Shown: positions 21,599-32,900 of the stretch, piece after piece
Numbering within the stretch: position 1 is the stretch's first letter
Layout: the number at the start of each line of letters is the position of its first letter
Assembly (NCBI RefSeq): GCF_032118995.1
Contig: NC_092650.1
Location: forward strand, 24,872,001-24,936,000
Direction: 5' to 3'
DNA from: Asterias amurensis
Lineage: Eukaryota; Echinodermata; Asteroidea; Forcipulatida; Asteriidae
Length of the DNA stretch: 64,000 nt
The notes under the pieces: generated by a model
Told to the model about the DNA's origin: nothing
Database searches by the model: none
Seen by the model: the letters and a program-made list of their open reading frames with translations, nothing else
Made by a program: the position numbers and the translations under genes

Positions 21599-21885
21599 CA
21601 GCTTGCCCAAGATAACCGTCTACCCATGTGAGTTAGGGTGTAGGAGATGGGTGTCTTGCTCTACCCCGATCCAAATGGCCAAACTTGTTCACATTTTGTA
21701 CCGAATGATAAAATTCTAAAAATCAACTTGCCAGGTAGATTTTTTTAGAAATCTGTCTTCCTTCATATTCTTCTTCCGGGGAGTAGATTTTAGAAATTCT
21801 GGAGACTTTTAAACTTCTACCTGGGCGTAAGGTAGAAAATCAGCCGGAACTACTACGTTTATCTTTCAGTGGATCGCTATTACCT

Positions 21886-22257
21886 TAAAGGCAGTGAACA
21901 CTATTGGTAATTACTCAAAATAATTGTCAGCATAAAACCTCACATTGTAACAAGTAATTGGGATCTGTTGATAGTATAAAACATTGTGAGAAACGGCTCC
22001 CTCTAAAGTGACAAAGTTTTCGAGAAAGAAGTAATTTTCCAAGAATTTGATTTTGAGACCTCAAATTTAGAATTTGAGGTCTCGAAAAGACACAACTTCG
22101 TGTGGCAAGGGTGTTTTTTTTCTTCATAGTTATCTTGCAACTCCGACGACCAATCAAGCTCAAATTTTCACAGGTTTGTTATTTTACACATATGTTGAGA
22201 TACACCATGTGAGAAGGCTGGTCTTTGACAATTACCAATAGTGTCCAGTGTCTTTAA
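21886..22257 (+). mobile_element. R1-type MITE, good full-length copy
   Basis: TTAA on both sides (CCTTAAAGGCAGTG and GTCTTTAAGTG). Ends 'ggcagtgaacactattggta' against 'accaatagtgtccagtgtc'. Central 'gacctcaaatttagaatttg' palindrome with 'aggtctc'. About 370 bp. Confidence 0.85.
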
Positions 22258-22929
22258 GTGAGTTCTTAACGTTTCGACTAGCTTACCCTAGTCATCGTCA
22301 GGAGACTGTTTAAATCCCTTTAACATTCCCCTCTGAAATCATCTCAAGGGGGGGGGAGGGGCTGGAGATAACTACTAGCCACATAACGAGCACACAATGC
22401 TTTCCTCAAATTTAATGAACTGAGATGACAAATATGTTTATTACAGCATTATTCATTACTTCGAACCTTCGCAAACTCTTGGTTTATTTTTCTTTTAAAT
22501 AGTTAATATTACAATATTTGAAAACAACCACTAGTTTAACTACTTAATTTTGTTTCAATGCTTCTTCAAAATTCAAAACTGTTCTATTTTCTCAATGAAT
22601 AAGCGAGACGAGCATTCAAATAACACCACATTCAGGCTTTTAATGTAAGTATTTCTCGACATACACATGTAGAATGTTTCAGACATCACCAGGCCTGGTA
22701 TAAACCCACAGTACCAACAGCAACTGCCACTGTGCCCTATGCTCATGCCTAGTTGCTTTTTTTAAAGTTTCAATACAAATTTACATTTTCCTCAACGAAG
22801 ACTGAATCGCCTCTTACTAGATGGACATTTCTGTGCCCCATCAAGAGCAATAACCAAGGCCTGCATTATCTTCATTTTTTTTAATGCCACTTCAGTATTT
22901 CTGAGAAGTGCCAGATTTTGGCATGGATC

Positions 22930-23366
22930 ATTCCATTTAAAGAGGGAGTGTGCACTTATGGTAAAAACTCCAAGAAGTTATTAACCATAGAACTTTATAA
23001 TAGTGAAGTGCACTAGAGAGCTGTCCAAATTCTAACAACTTTTTTAGGAGAGCCACCCTTTGAATTAATTTCAAGGAGGAGGTGTTGTTTCATCAACAAA
23101 TATTGAATCTGCAAAGTGTTCAGGCATGGAGCCTTTCTCGAGCATCAAAAAGCCCAATTCTATGCAACATGGTTGGGTTTTTTTCTTTTTTTTTCATGCA
23201 ACTAGGAAGACCAATTGAGCCCAAGTTTTCACAGGTTTTGTATTTTTATGCATATGTTCATCTTCCTATACTGAGCAGAAACCTCTGGAGTATACTCGCA
23301 CATTGGGGTACATCGAGTGATGATACTGGTCTTTGACAATCACCAAAAGTATACCGTGCCTTTAAA
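22930..23366 (+). mobile_element. Strongly diverged R1-like MITE
   Basis: Keeps 'gagagctgtcc', 'gaccaattgagcccaagttt' and 'gatactggtctttgacaatc'. Its ends differ ('agggagtgtgcacttatggt' against 'accaaaagtataccgtgcct'), with about 60 bp extra near 23255. Confidence 0.6.
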
Positions 23367-23735
23367 GCCATTATACACTTTCCGAACAGAAAAATAAATG
23401 AAAGTTCACAGATTTACAAATAACTTACAGGGTTTAAAGAAGGTAATAGTAAAAGACTTCTCTTGAAATATTATTCCATGAAATGCTTTACTTTTTGAGA
23501 AAACATTAAAACAGTTATCAATTCTCGGCAACACGAAATTATGGATTTATAGTAAACACATGTCATGAAACGGCAAAACGAAAAAAAGGTTGGGCTTTCC
23601 CATTATTTTCTCCCGACTCCGATGACCGATTGAGCCTACATTTTCACAGGTTTGTTATTTTATATATAAATTGTGATACACGAAGTGTGGGCCTTTGGAC
23701 AATACTGTTTACCGAAAGTGTCCAATGGCTTTAAT
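23364..23735 (-). mobile_element. TTAA-type MITE, family R3
   Basis: TTTAAAGCCATTATACACTT start and 'gaaagtgtccaatggcttta' end. 'ctccgatgaccgattgagcc' and 'cacaggtttgttattttata' are shared with families R1 and R2. It directly abuts the diverged R1 element. Confidence 0.8.
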
Positions 23736-23777
23736 AAATGGTTGGTCCTCTCCCTAAGCTACAATACATGTAGCTCA

Positions 23778-23940
23778 CCGGGGCCCACATTCATAGAGCT
23801 TCTTAAGAACAACTAGCTAAGCACAACCAAATTATGCTTACCAGAAAAAGATTACCAGCTAAAAAATAATTTCCTGTGTAGGATCTGCGACTGGTGTCCT
23901 GCTTAGTGCTGCTTGGCAGAAACTTTTTAAGCAATATTAT
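23778..23940. repeat. F-type repeat
   Basis: 'ggggcccacattcatagagc' followed by 'agcacaaccaaattatgctt', a degenerate pair of 'cttag/ctaag' rich arms. Confidence 0.55.
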
Positions 23941-23944
23941 CTAC

Positions 23945-24130
23945 CCAGATTATCAATACAAGTAAACTTGTGACAACACACATACCATGGGGTTCGAATC
24001 CCACCCGAGTAACATGCCTGTGATATTTTTCCACGGGACTCGGGAAAGTTCTGAGTATACAGTGCTAACACACATCGGTGTATGGGTAAAAACCAAAAAT
24101 TAATATTCTTTATCCCCGATGCAAATTTAA
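23945..24130 (+). mobile_element. SINE-like element with tRNA B-box
   Basis: Contains GGTTCGAATCC, a Pol III B-box. Downstream 'actgagtatacagtgct'-like sequence and 'ccccgatgcaaatttaac' are shared with 60110-60330, where the B-box lies on the other strand. No intact tRNA fold. Confidence 0.5.
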
Positions 24131-24375
24131 CATCTATTACACATACCGTAGTTAGTTTTTCTTTTTGTGAACCAAACCAACAAATATTGCTATAAAAACG
24201 CACAAAATTGCACAGCTGAGTTATTCTGAATTTAAAAAAAACACAAACGTGGGTCAGGGGTAAGGTGTGGGAGTGCAGCAGGGGACTGTTTAGCGGCCAG
24301 AAATGGCTTACTCCAAGATGCATTCAGTGGTTGCAAACAGCTTAACAAATCTGTTCTACTTCCACTTATAAACAA

Positions 24376-25113
24376 AATAGTCAGTAGCCTTGCTCAAGGC
24401 AGTTGAATTATTCACTCCGAAAAAAGACCGCCGCTGTATAAAAACCCACCCGTATTCACTGTGCGTAAAACCCACCCGTATTCACTGTGCGTAACATCGC
24501 ACGACACGATGCCCCCGTACACTATCCGCATGCGGAGGCCGTCAGGCCGACAGCCTTGTAGGATCTGTGTTGAAGCCACTGACCTCATTACTATAATAAG
24601 CGAAGAGTTCCCACGGTCAGCTCATTACCATAATGCCCGCGAAAGACGAGACATGTTTACCTCACACACCACCACCACGGACGCATGATAGGGTCCAAAG
24701 GTCGTGATAAGGGAAGTGCGTGATTGGACGTCAAAATGAATAATTCATTTGCCTCACATCCTGTGTTGTCTGATAGGTCTGACGAACGATATACATATTC
24801 ATGAGCTGCATACTAGCATATCCTCGAGCCCCCCCAATTTCGTCCACTATTGGAATTTTTTCAATACAACACATTAAAACGGGAAGATACAGACCCGACA
24901 AGGCTGTCGGCCAGACGGCCTCCGCATGTGGTTAGTGGTGTACGAGTGCGATGACTTGTGTGAACAGTATTCGTGCGATGTGACAGTGTGTATACGGGTT
25001 GGTCATTCGGTGTGATCGCACACACCATGCACAGGGTATACGGCGGGTGGGTTTACAGCTGCGTCTTTTCGGAGCGAATGATGCGACTGCCTTGAGCAAG
25101 GCTAAATAGTCAG
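24376..25113. mobile_element. Non-autonomous DNA transposon with 9-bp target duplication, copy 1
   Basis: Element 24385-25104 (720 bp) begins TAGCCTTGCTCAAGGCAG and ends with the inverted copy CTGCCTTGAGCAAGGCTA. It is flanked by identical AATAGTCAG (24376-24384 and 25105-25113). Inside are 'cccacccgtat' motifs and a 28-bp tandem duplication near 24445-24500 that copy 2 lacks. No transposase ORF. The 9-bp duplication suggests a Mutator/MULE-like source. Confidence 0.85.
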
Positions 25114-25679
25114 GAGCATTCATTAAATTTTGCACAAAACAGAATAATGTGGCAATTCAATTGGCAGTTTATTTAGCCCGAAAAATTACCAGGGAGACCA
25201 ATTATCATGCCTAATATGGAATTGTATTTCCTTTAAAAATTACAAAGAGTTTTACTTGCTGAATTTTGTTCTGGGGTTTGAGCTTTCATCTTGGCAAACG
25301 GGATAAAAAGTAGGTATATTTTATGAGTTTGTCCGTTGTAAAAAAAATTAAAAAGATTGTTTGACATGCATCTTCCATAATGTTTCTGCATGAAACGTTT
25401 CTCAGGATGTGTTTACAGTTCAAAATACTCTTTATGCATTGGCAGGTACAATCAGTCCAGAATTTTGGCAATATCTCAAACACAACCACTTTTTGAGATG
25501 AAATGTTCACAGGTAAGTTTTATCGATTCATACATATTCATTTTCGATTAAACTGATCAAATCGTTCCAAAAACAAAAAAAAGATACTTTTCCATAAAGC
25601 AGCTGTTTTAAATTGGGCCCTGATATTTTTTTTAGTTACAAGTATAATATTTTTTAATTGACCACTTTTTGGGAAACTG

Positions 25680-25998
25680 TAGGGCCCATTTTCACACTTA
25701 CTGTATCTCATGGAATACAGCCCTGAAGACGCCCCAGGAGTTTTATCATCCCAGGTTACCCAAACTCACTTTCACACTGTTCCAGTCTAGGTCCCTATTC
25801 CAGGGTTCCGGCTGGACGTTTCAAGAATCCCCCATGGTTTAACCGCTTGCCCCTACTCAAGAGTAGGGGCGACTTTTCCCCGGGGTATTATGTATGTCCA
25901 TTTACCAGGGTAGATCAGGGGTAAAGCAAAGTGTAAAAGGCCCGACCATTTTTCCTTGGGGTTGCCCCAGGAAATAGAGAAGTGTGAAAAGGGCTATT
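25680..25998. repeat. MITE-like element just downstream of NEURL2
   Basis: Ends 'agggcccattttcacactt' and 'aagtgtgaaaagggct' are inverted, with the inner hairpin 'gcccctactcaagagtaggg'. It ends within 20 bp of the NEURL2 stop codon, so it probably lies in the NEURL2 3' UTR. Confidence 0.7.
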
Positions 25999-26016
25999 GT
26001 GTTGTGAATGGCTCCT

Positions 26017-26135
26017 TCACAGCTCGTAGCGTAGATAACTCTTGAGTTTTTTCGGTAATGGGAGCTGTCGAAGACATGCTTCAGATGCAGTCCTGGTTCG
26101 AATGGATTCGCGACAGCATTCTTGTAAGCTGGGAA
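26017..26135 (-). CDS. NEURL2: NEURL2 coding exon 2 (SOCS box, stop TGA)
   Basis: Acceptor CCCTAG|TTCCC on the minus strand, phase 1, 39 codons with stop. It has no usable Met and is only 119 bp, so it is easily missed. BC box and Cul5 box are both intact, which confirms the join. Confidence 0.92.
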
Positions 26136-27710
26136 CTAGGGGAAACAAACAATGAATGAATGAAAGTCAATGAGGTGGGTTAAACATTCATTTTTGCAAT
26201 AGTATTCAATCAATATTAATTACCTCATTAACAAACTTCATCCAAAGAATTTTAGATGAAAGATCATGCTGCCTTCCAATTTTTTATGATTGGTTAGAAA
26301 GTTCAGACTAATTTTAAGTGGGGTACAGCTTTACCACACGGTTACTATAGTTTACAACCTCAATTGGATGGGGGAGGGGGGAGTGGTCCTGACCAGGGTT
26401 CAAGTGTGTGTGTCCCCCCCCCCCCCCCCTCAAGTTACGCCACTGTGCTGGTTGTCATTTTTAAAGGGAAGGTACACGTTTGGCAATTACTCAAAACAAA
26501 TATTAACTTAAAAACTGACTTGGTAACGAGCATTGGATAGCTGTTGATGGTATAAAACATTGTTAGAAACGGCTCCCTCTGAGGTAGCATAGATTTTGAG
26601 GAAGAGGTAACTTCTCACTAAAACAATAAAAGACTTCTAGCTAGAAGTCTTTTATTCCTAACTGAAAGCACACAAATTCGTCCAACAAGGGTGTTTTTTT
26701 CTGTCATCATTTTCTCGCAACTCCGATGAGTTCAAATTTTCACAGTGTTTGTTATTTTATGCTTTTGTTGGGATACACCAAGTGAGAAGACTGGTCTATG
26801 ACAACTACCAAAGGTGTACCTTCCCTTTAAATAAAATTTGTACAGGTTAAGTTTTATGGTATTACTACAACTATAATTGAAACAAATAGTGAGTTCCAAT
26901 TAACAAAAATGTGCAATTATATACAATCCGAGCTGTTTTATAATTACCATAAACGAGTTGTACAAGCCGGACTTGTTTTGACGTGCCGTACACATCAACA
27001 ATACCGTAGAATGGACAGTTTGGTTTGGCGTCTTCCATTATCGAAGCACCTTGATCCTCTCCATTGATAATAAAATGCATATAAGCCGTGTCGTTGATAA
27101 TGTTGTACGTCACACCGATCCTACTTCCAACAGATGTTGCAAAGTACTGCTGTTTGCCCGACATAAGACCAGCCTCCATATCCAGGGCTATGAAGTCATG
27201 CACTAGGCAGTGTTTCGGGATCTCTGAACACCCAATCTTAAGGACAGTCCCACTGTCCTTAATAAAGTCGCTCTTGACGACAGTTCCAAGCTCAGGAGAA
27301 CCCTGTCGGTCCTCCTGTACTTTATTGTGGTATTTCGTGATGGCGTAAATCCACGACTTCCCCATATTGGTCAGATCAGGCATGGAGTACTGGGGGATTG
27401 TGGGAGCTGAGCTGACCCTCTGCCTCTCCAATGAATACTCTGAAAAACGTGACGTGATCTCCGAGATTCCATCCCCGTGTCTGTTCACTTTCAAGGCGGC
27501 GGGGTGATGCTGGGTTAGTCCGCATCGTAGGTGACCACTCCAGCCTGGTTCCTGCTCTTCAATCTCGACCAAGAATAGCTCCCCTGGTTTCAGGGGTCGA
27601 TCGGTGAATGTTATGGCATTGGCAAAGCTGGCTGAGCGCCGGGCCACCTGGTTGTCGCTGCGGAGTTCAATGTTGACACCACGGTTCTCATGGAAACGTA
27701 CCAGAGGCAT
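26017..27710 (-). CDS. NEURL2: Neuralized-like protein 2 (NEURL2/Ozz), complete, 2 coding exons
   Basis: Spliced CDS complement(join(26017..26135, 26948..27710)), 882 nt, 293 aa (human about 285). Residues about 4-254 form one neuralized homology repeat: RFHENRGVNIEL, SFANAITFTDRPL, LFLVEIEEQEPGWSGHL, then the family's long insert, then YMHFIINGEDQG and VRLVQLVYG. The C-terminus is a SOCS box. SLQECCRESI (257-266) fits the Elongin-C BC-box pattern, and LPLPKKLKSYL (279-289) fits the Cul5 box. NEURL2 is known as a substrate adaptor of a Cul5-ElonginB/C-Rbx E3 ligase in vertebrate striated muscle. Adaptor function here follows from both boxes; a muscle role in this animal is unproven. An out-of-frame ATG lies 16 nt upstream of the start. 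Head to head with SEH1. Confidence 0.93.
26136..26947. other. NEURL2 intron (812 bp)
   Basis: Contains a C run of about 17 nt (26412-26429) and a full R2 MITE (26464-26831). Nothing else recognised. Confidence 0.7.
26460..26832 (+). mobile_element. TTAA-type MITE, family R2 (AGGGAAGGTACACGTTTGG ends)
   Basis: Flanked by TTTAAA at both ends. Starts AAAGGGAAGGTACACG and ends 'aaggtgtaccttcccttta'. Central perfect hairpin 'aaaagacttctagctagaag' with 'tctttt'. Best full copy in the window. Confidence 0.85.
26948..27710 (-). CDS. NEURL2: NEURL2 coding exon 1 (NHR domain)
   Basis: ATG at 27710, donor TATG|GTAATT after VRLVQLVY in phase 1. Reading past this donor gives an unrelated tail of about 24 residues that is intronic, so the open frame to 26871 overstates the exon. 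Confidence 0.94.
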
Positions 27711-27814
27711 TGTTGTAGGGGCTCATCTTTTGACACCTCACAGATGATAGTGCATGGTCATCTGCTGAGTAACCTTAAGGAAATGCACAAAAGTTATTAT
27801 TATTTTTAATCACG

Positions 27815-27875
27815 TTAAACCGGAGGTCGTTGGTTCAAATCCCGCTCTAGTCAATTTTTCTTTGTTCAACCCAAA
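27815..27875 (+). mobile_element. tRNA-derived SINE, 3' half
   Basis: 'gaggtcgttggttcaaatcc' with 'cgctctagtcaa' and 'tttgttcaa' matches the SINE at 37700-37805. The A-box half is missing. Confidence 0.65.
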
Positions 27876-28384
27876 ATCATTTAAAAATGTACCTAGTCAG
27901 TTTCCCTTGTGGTTTATTATTTGATATTTTTAATCACTTTACAATATCAAGAATCCTTTGTAAAAAGAGATGCAAAGTTCATTCTTTTTTTTTTTTCCTA
28001 TCTGGGGTTGGGTTTAAGTGACCAATGGAGTTTTGAGTCTTCAAAATGCCAAAGGTAAAAACCATCAAAATAAGTCAATTTTAAGTGACCGGTTTCTTAT
28101 AACCCATGCTGCCTTCTAAAGCCACTTGCCAAAATATCCTGCAGGATCTTCCGGATTCAGTCAGTAACTACTACTAGACAACTTGTCACTCTGATTGCAA
28201 CAATGCAATCCAATAAAGAGACTGACAATTTCTTGACAACGATGATGGAGCAATAAAGTACAAATAGCAACAATTTAAAAATACTGACTGTTTTATTTAG
28301 TTACTGTAGTGTAACTTACTGTTTTGACATTATACACTTACACTTACAGTACACTTAAGGTTTGATGGGATTTTTAATATTGTA

Positions 28385-29045
28385 GGCTTATGCCTTTTAA
28401 CACCCCATATTCATTTTCATTCAGGTATTTGTCGAAGCTGTTTTGAACTGATTGGTTGTCTTGGCTTTGACCACTTTGGCTGGGAGTCTATTCCAGTTAT
28501 CTACAACTTGTCTTGGCTTTGACCACTTTGACTGGGAGTCTATTCCATGTCATGACCTCTTGTGTTACTACATGTAGTTAATCATTATACATTTTCGATA
28601 CAGAAAAAAAAAAAGTTCACAGATTTACACATTATTTACAGGGTTTACAGAAGGTAATGGTGAAAGACTTCTCTTAAAATATTGTTCCATGAAATGCTTT
28701 ACTTTTTGAGAAAACATTAAAACAATATAAATTCTCGTTAGCGAGAATTACGGATTTATTTTAAACACATGTCATGACACGGCGAAACGCGCGGAAACAA
28801 AAGTGGGCTTTCCCGTTATTTTCTCCCAACTCCGATGACCGATTGAGCCTAAATTGTCACAGGTTTGTTATTTTATATATGAGTAGTGATACACGAAGTG
28901 TGGGACTTGGACAATACTATTTACCAAAAGTGTATTAACTATAATGGCTTTAAGAGAGTGTGAATAGACTGCTGGCATCTAAATCCACGAGCCCCGTTAT
29001 AATCTTGAAGGTTTCTATGAGGTCCCCTCGCACTCTTCTTACTTA
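28385..29045 (-). mobile_element. Non-LTR retrotransposon RT end, interrupted by a MITE
   Basis: Minus strand: 29045-28955 reads RRVRGDLIETFKIITGLVDL, a hallmark of LINE RT C-termini. After the MITE insertion, 28560-28400 reads WNRLPVKVVKAKT, then a duplicated WNRLPAKVVKAKTTNQFK. The roughly 50-bp duplication (28458-28496 and 28508-28546) lies inside the former coding part. Dead copy. Confidence 0.7.
28575..28955 (-). mobile_element. TTAA-type MITE, family R3, inserted in a LINE remnant
   Basis: Keeps 'aaatgctttactttttgaga', 'ctccgatgaccgattgagcc' and 'aagtgtattaact'. Its insertion splits the LINE reading frame, so it is the younger of the two. Confidence 0.75.
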
Positions 29046-29852
29046 TTATAAATGATTACGGTGTGACTGTGAGCAAGTGGGGGTCAAGTTTTACTTTAGT
29101 TTGTAAAAACATAGATAGATAGATGAAGAAAATAGTCTGACTGATACCATAAGTGATGATAGTGGTTTTTCTATACTGGTATGCTGTTCTTGACTGATTG
29201 ATGATATTGATAGTGAAAGTGGAACTATGCTGATGCAATGATACACCCAATCCCAAAGAGCACCAGAAAGCGCTTGCTTTTGTATGGTCAAAATCATTGG
29301 CAATTTAATTTAAACAACTCTAAATTCTAAGAAGAAAGACATGAAAATTGAAAGAAGAAAAAGAAATGAAATTTATTTTTTGGTACATACAAAGTTCAAA
29401 TTTTATTCACATATTATGTGTACAAAATAATTTAATTAGTTTACCTTTTTAATGTCGAATCTCTCATTGGCCTTCCAATGATGATTTTGGAGTGTGAAAT
29501 AACAAAATACACGTGACGAAATAACGATTGAATTGTCTGCAAAACAATCAACAAGATTAAAAAAAAGTCCCTTTTGCTGTCATATTCATAAGCATCACTC
29601 AGAAATGTTATACCGCCCTCAAGTGTCTAATTTAGAAAAACTGTCCTCTGAAGTTCAGAGTCTGAACCAACTGCGTTGTATCTGGACTTCTCGAACATCA
29701 AATACGAATTAAGGAAGCAGGGCACCACCCGAGTGTTATTTTACAGCGGTTCACCATGCAAGTTTGTTTTCCTAATCTTTGTTCGACTTCAACTAGCAAT
29801 TTTTTAAATAAGATAAAAGTCTTAACTTTGTTTTTCAGTTGCAAATGTTAAG

Positions 29853-29963
29853 ATGTTCGTGGCGAAAAGTATAGCTGCTGAGCATAAAGATCTCATTCAC
29901 GATGTAGCGTATGATTTTTACGGACGTCGGATTGCAACTTGTTCCACGGATCAAAGTGTGCGG
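29853..29963 (+). CDS. SEH1L: SEH1 coding exon 1
   Basis: ATG at 29853 matches the conserved family start; donor CGG|GTAAGC, phase 0. Residues 1-37. An acceptor-like TTTTTCAG at 29831-29838 suggests a preceding 5' UTR intron. Confidence 0.96.
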
Positions 29964-32900
29964 GTAAGCAAAAACCTTTTGCTGTTGTTGAAACAGCGCC
30001 ACCTATCGTTAACAAATTGTCATTAAAATCTTTCACTTTTCAGTTTTTTAGTTTTGCTTAGTTTAAGTTCAGTTTAGTGGTATGGTCAATAAGATTGTAA
30101 AACTTTCCGTATCCTGCCATAAATTCTTCACTAACTTTTTACAAAAAAATTTTTGATTGAGTAATTTATGAAAAAGTGGTGGCAGCATACAGAAAGTTTT
30201 CCGCCCGACCTAACCCCACTTGTGTGGCCAAGGCTAGCTAAAACCTAAATAGCCACACGTCCACACCATTTCCTCATGCAGCTATGAAATAACCAGAAAT
30301 AAAACAATTCTGGCGCCCCCTTAAATACGAGCCACTGGACATGACAGCATAAACCGGCCGAATGTGTTCACCTAACTCTTACAGTCTTAGCTAACTCTCA
30401 GCATGACGCCATCGGTGCCGAGCTGTGGCCCCATGAGAGCGCGAATACAAATCAACGGCTATTTTATGTGAGTTAAGCTGTGTACTTTTTACGTGCACGC
30501 ACTACGTAGTTCACGAAAAATACCCAAGCTTAATCACATAAAATAGCCGTTGATTTGTATTCGCGCTCCACACACTCCGCCCACAGCTCGGCAGGCCAAT
30601 GACGTCATGTTGATTGGCATATCCAAAGATGGCTGCGCCTTGCACGAATCGAGGAAATTAGAGTCAGAGAAAGGTAGCAAAGTTATCGTTAAAAATTTCC
30701 TTTTGAAATTTTGATTGTTTCACTTTCCAATACACACAACTCCCGCAAACTGGGTTGTACCAATAGACTGATACTAGTACTCGGTCCAATTTAATTGGAG
30801 CGCCAAGCAAGTAACTCAGTTTGAGTGGTACCAATTCATTTGTAGGGGGTCTACAAAACCTCGTTTGCAAACCAAATGTTATATTTATGATAATGTTGAC
30901 AAGCAATTTTTGAAACATAGTACTGAAAACTTGTATGACTTCTCAATGGGCAAGAAGATTGATGATTTCAAAGTTCCCTCTCAAAAAAACAGATGATGTT
31001 TTTTTAATCAAATTCACAACGCAGCCAACAATTTGCCATGAGTTTCACCAGTCCATACCAAGCCACAAACATATGCTCCAAAAAGACTCAAAGAAATAGC
31101 TTTAACGCTGATAGTTTTTAAGTCAATGCAGGCCTGATACTTCACGGAGGCAACGAAGGCGATTGCCTCCGTGTCCCCTGGTCATTGCCTTGGTGCCCTT
31201 GAAATGCTCCAGTACAAATTTGCAATTTCATCATAGGGTGCCCTTTACCAAGAAGAAAATGCCTTGGTGCCCTTGCCCTTTCAAAAACGAAGCATATAGC
31301 CCTGCAATGCTTGGCTGGTGATACCGTCCATCTTGATAGAACTCTCAGTAAGTAATCCCTTTATTTTCTTTTTTGTAGAGTTTCTGAGGTTTGTTTATTT
31401 TGTTTACGCAGGTATGGGACCTTGGGGAAGATGGTGGATGGTTCTGCTCATCCTGCTGGAAGGTAAGACTAGTCATTGAAACAACATTGCATGTAGGTAT
31501 AGTCAGCCTTGAGGGTTAGACTAACTTATCATACTGGATGGTAAGACTAGTCATTGAAACAACATTGCATGTAGGTATAGTCAGCCTTGAGGGTTAGACT
31601 AAACTAATCATACTGGATGGTAGGACTAGTCAATGAACAACATTGCCTCGGTCCTTGAGGGTAAGACTAACTTGTCTTACTGGGTGTTAGGACTAGTCAA
31701 TGAACAACATTGCATTGGTCCTTGAAGGTAAGACTAACTTGTCATACTGGGTGTTAGGACTAGTCAATGAACAACATTGCCTCGGTCCTTGAGGGTAAGA
31801 CTAACTTGTCATACTGGGTGTTAGGACTAGTCAATGAACAACATTGCCTCGGTCCTTGAGGGTAAGACTAACTTGTCATACTGGGTGTTAGGACTAGTCA
31901 ATGAACAACATTGCATTGGTCCTTGAAGGTGAGACTAACTAGTCATATTGGAAGGCAAGACTAGTTTTCATTAAAATGAACATCATTGCCTGGGTCCTTG
32001 AGGGTCAGACTAACTATTCATACTGGATGGTAAGACTAGTCACTAAAACAACATTGGTGGGTGGGGTGTATAAATCAGCCTTGAGTGTAATACTAGCTAT
32101 TCATTCTGGAAGGTGAGACTACATGTAGTCACTAAAACAACATTGCCTGTATGCATAATTAGCCTGGAGGGTAAGACTAACTAGTCATACTTGCGGATAA
32201 CTGACCTGCCAGAATTTGCCTGAATTTAAGGTTGAAATGTCAGGCTTGAAGAAAGACTGAAAAACAAGTCATACTGGAAGGTAAGACTTGTCAATTGAAC
32301 AACATTGGCTATGTAAGGTTGAAGTATCAGGCGTGAGGGCAATACTAACTGGTGTTTCTTTATGGTTTGCTACATCAACTGAAACATTTCTTTTGTGAAT
32401 AGTTGTTCATTTATTAAAACAAACTTGAAATCGTGTGAACAATTGTTCACTTGTGGAAAATAAATAAGGAGTCTACTGATACTTATTATGTCAAGCTTAT
32501 CACTGAAATTAAAACTGTTTGTTGTGTCGGGGGGGAAAGGCCAGACGACAACTTCAAGGTAGGGGCTATACTTCTCTGATTTGGTGTTTTGACTCAAGTC
32601 GACTGTCACCAGGGGCGTGTTTAGGCCTGGGCGAATTATTCGAATATCCGGTTAATGGCGAATAGGTTTTTCCTATCCGTAACCGCGAATGCCTTTTTTT
32701 TCTTAACCGGATATCCGCATAGGGCGCGAATACCTATTTACAAACCGGATAATTCTGTAATTACAATCGAGTAACCGGATATTCTTTAATATCCGAATAT
32801 CTGCGGACGTCGGGCGACAACTGATATGAATGTTTTGTCTGAATCCTTATGAAACTTCTATTAAGACAGCATAAAACAGCATATATTAAGTATTTAACTA

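Larger units (their letters stand above)
15792..26016. other. Intergenic region CDYL-NEURL2, repeat-dense
   Basis: Past the CDYL 3' end no coding exon was recognised on either strand. Contents in order: a 10-bp tandem triplet (16981-17010), a 46-bp tandem pair (about 17766-17860), clustered R1/R2 MITEs (18021-19090), a (TA)n run (about 19896-19913), R5 (20090-20380), nested F and G repeats (20466-20940), R1 copies (21266-22257), a diverged R1 (22930-23366), R3 (23364-23735), F (23778-23940), a SINE-like piece (23945-24130), a 9-bp-TSD element (24385-25104) and a MITE (25680-25998). Confidence 0.6.
27711..29852. other. NEURL2-SEH1 divergent intergenic region (2.1 kb)
   Basis: Should hold both promoters and any 5' non-coding exons. 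Holds a SINE fragment (27815-27875), a LINE end (28385-29045) split by an R3 MITE (28575-28955) and a short (GATA)n run near 29108. A TTTTTCAG lies 14 bp before the SEH1 ATG, so the ATG exon may begin at 29839 after a 5' UTR intron. No TATA box or clear start site seen. Confidence 0.5.
29964..31411. other. SEH1 intron 1
   Basis: Contains a palindromic element (30399-30615) and a third 'GGGCACCAAG' repeat (31142-31310). Between them is AT-rich unique sequence. No exon recognised. Confidence 0.6.

Noticed and set aside
23937..24323. 128-codon minus-strand ORF
   Set aside because: It overlaps a SINE-like repeat, has no recognisable domain, and no splice or start context supports it.
26871..26947. 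NEURL2 C-terminus as read straight through from the NHR domain
   Set aside because: The last 24 or so residues lie after a good donor and do not fit a SOCS box; the true end is at 26017-26135.
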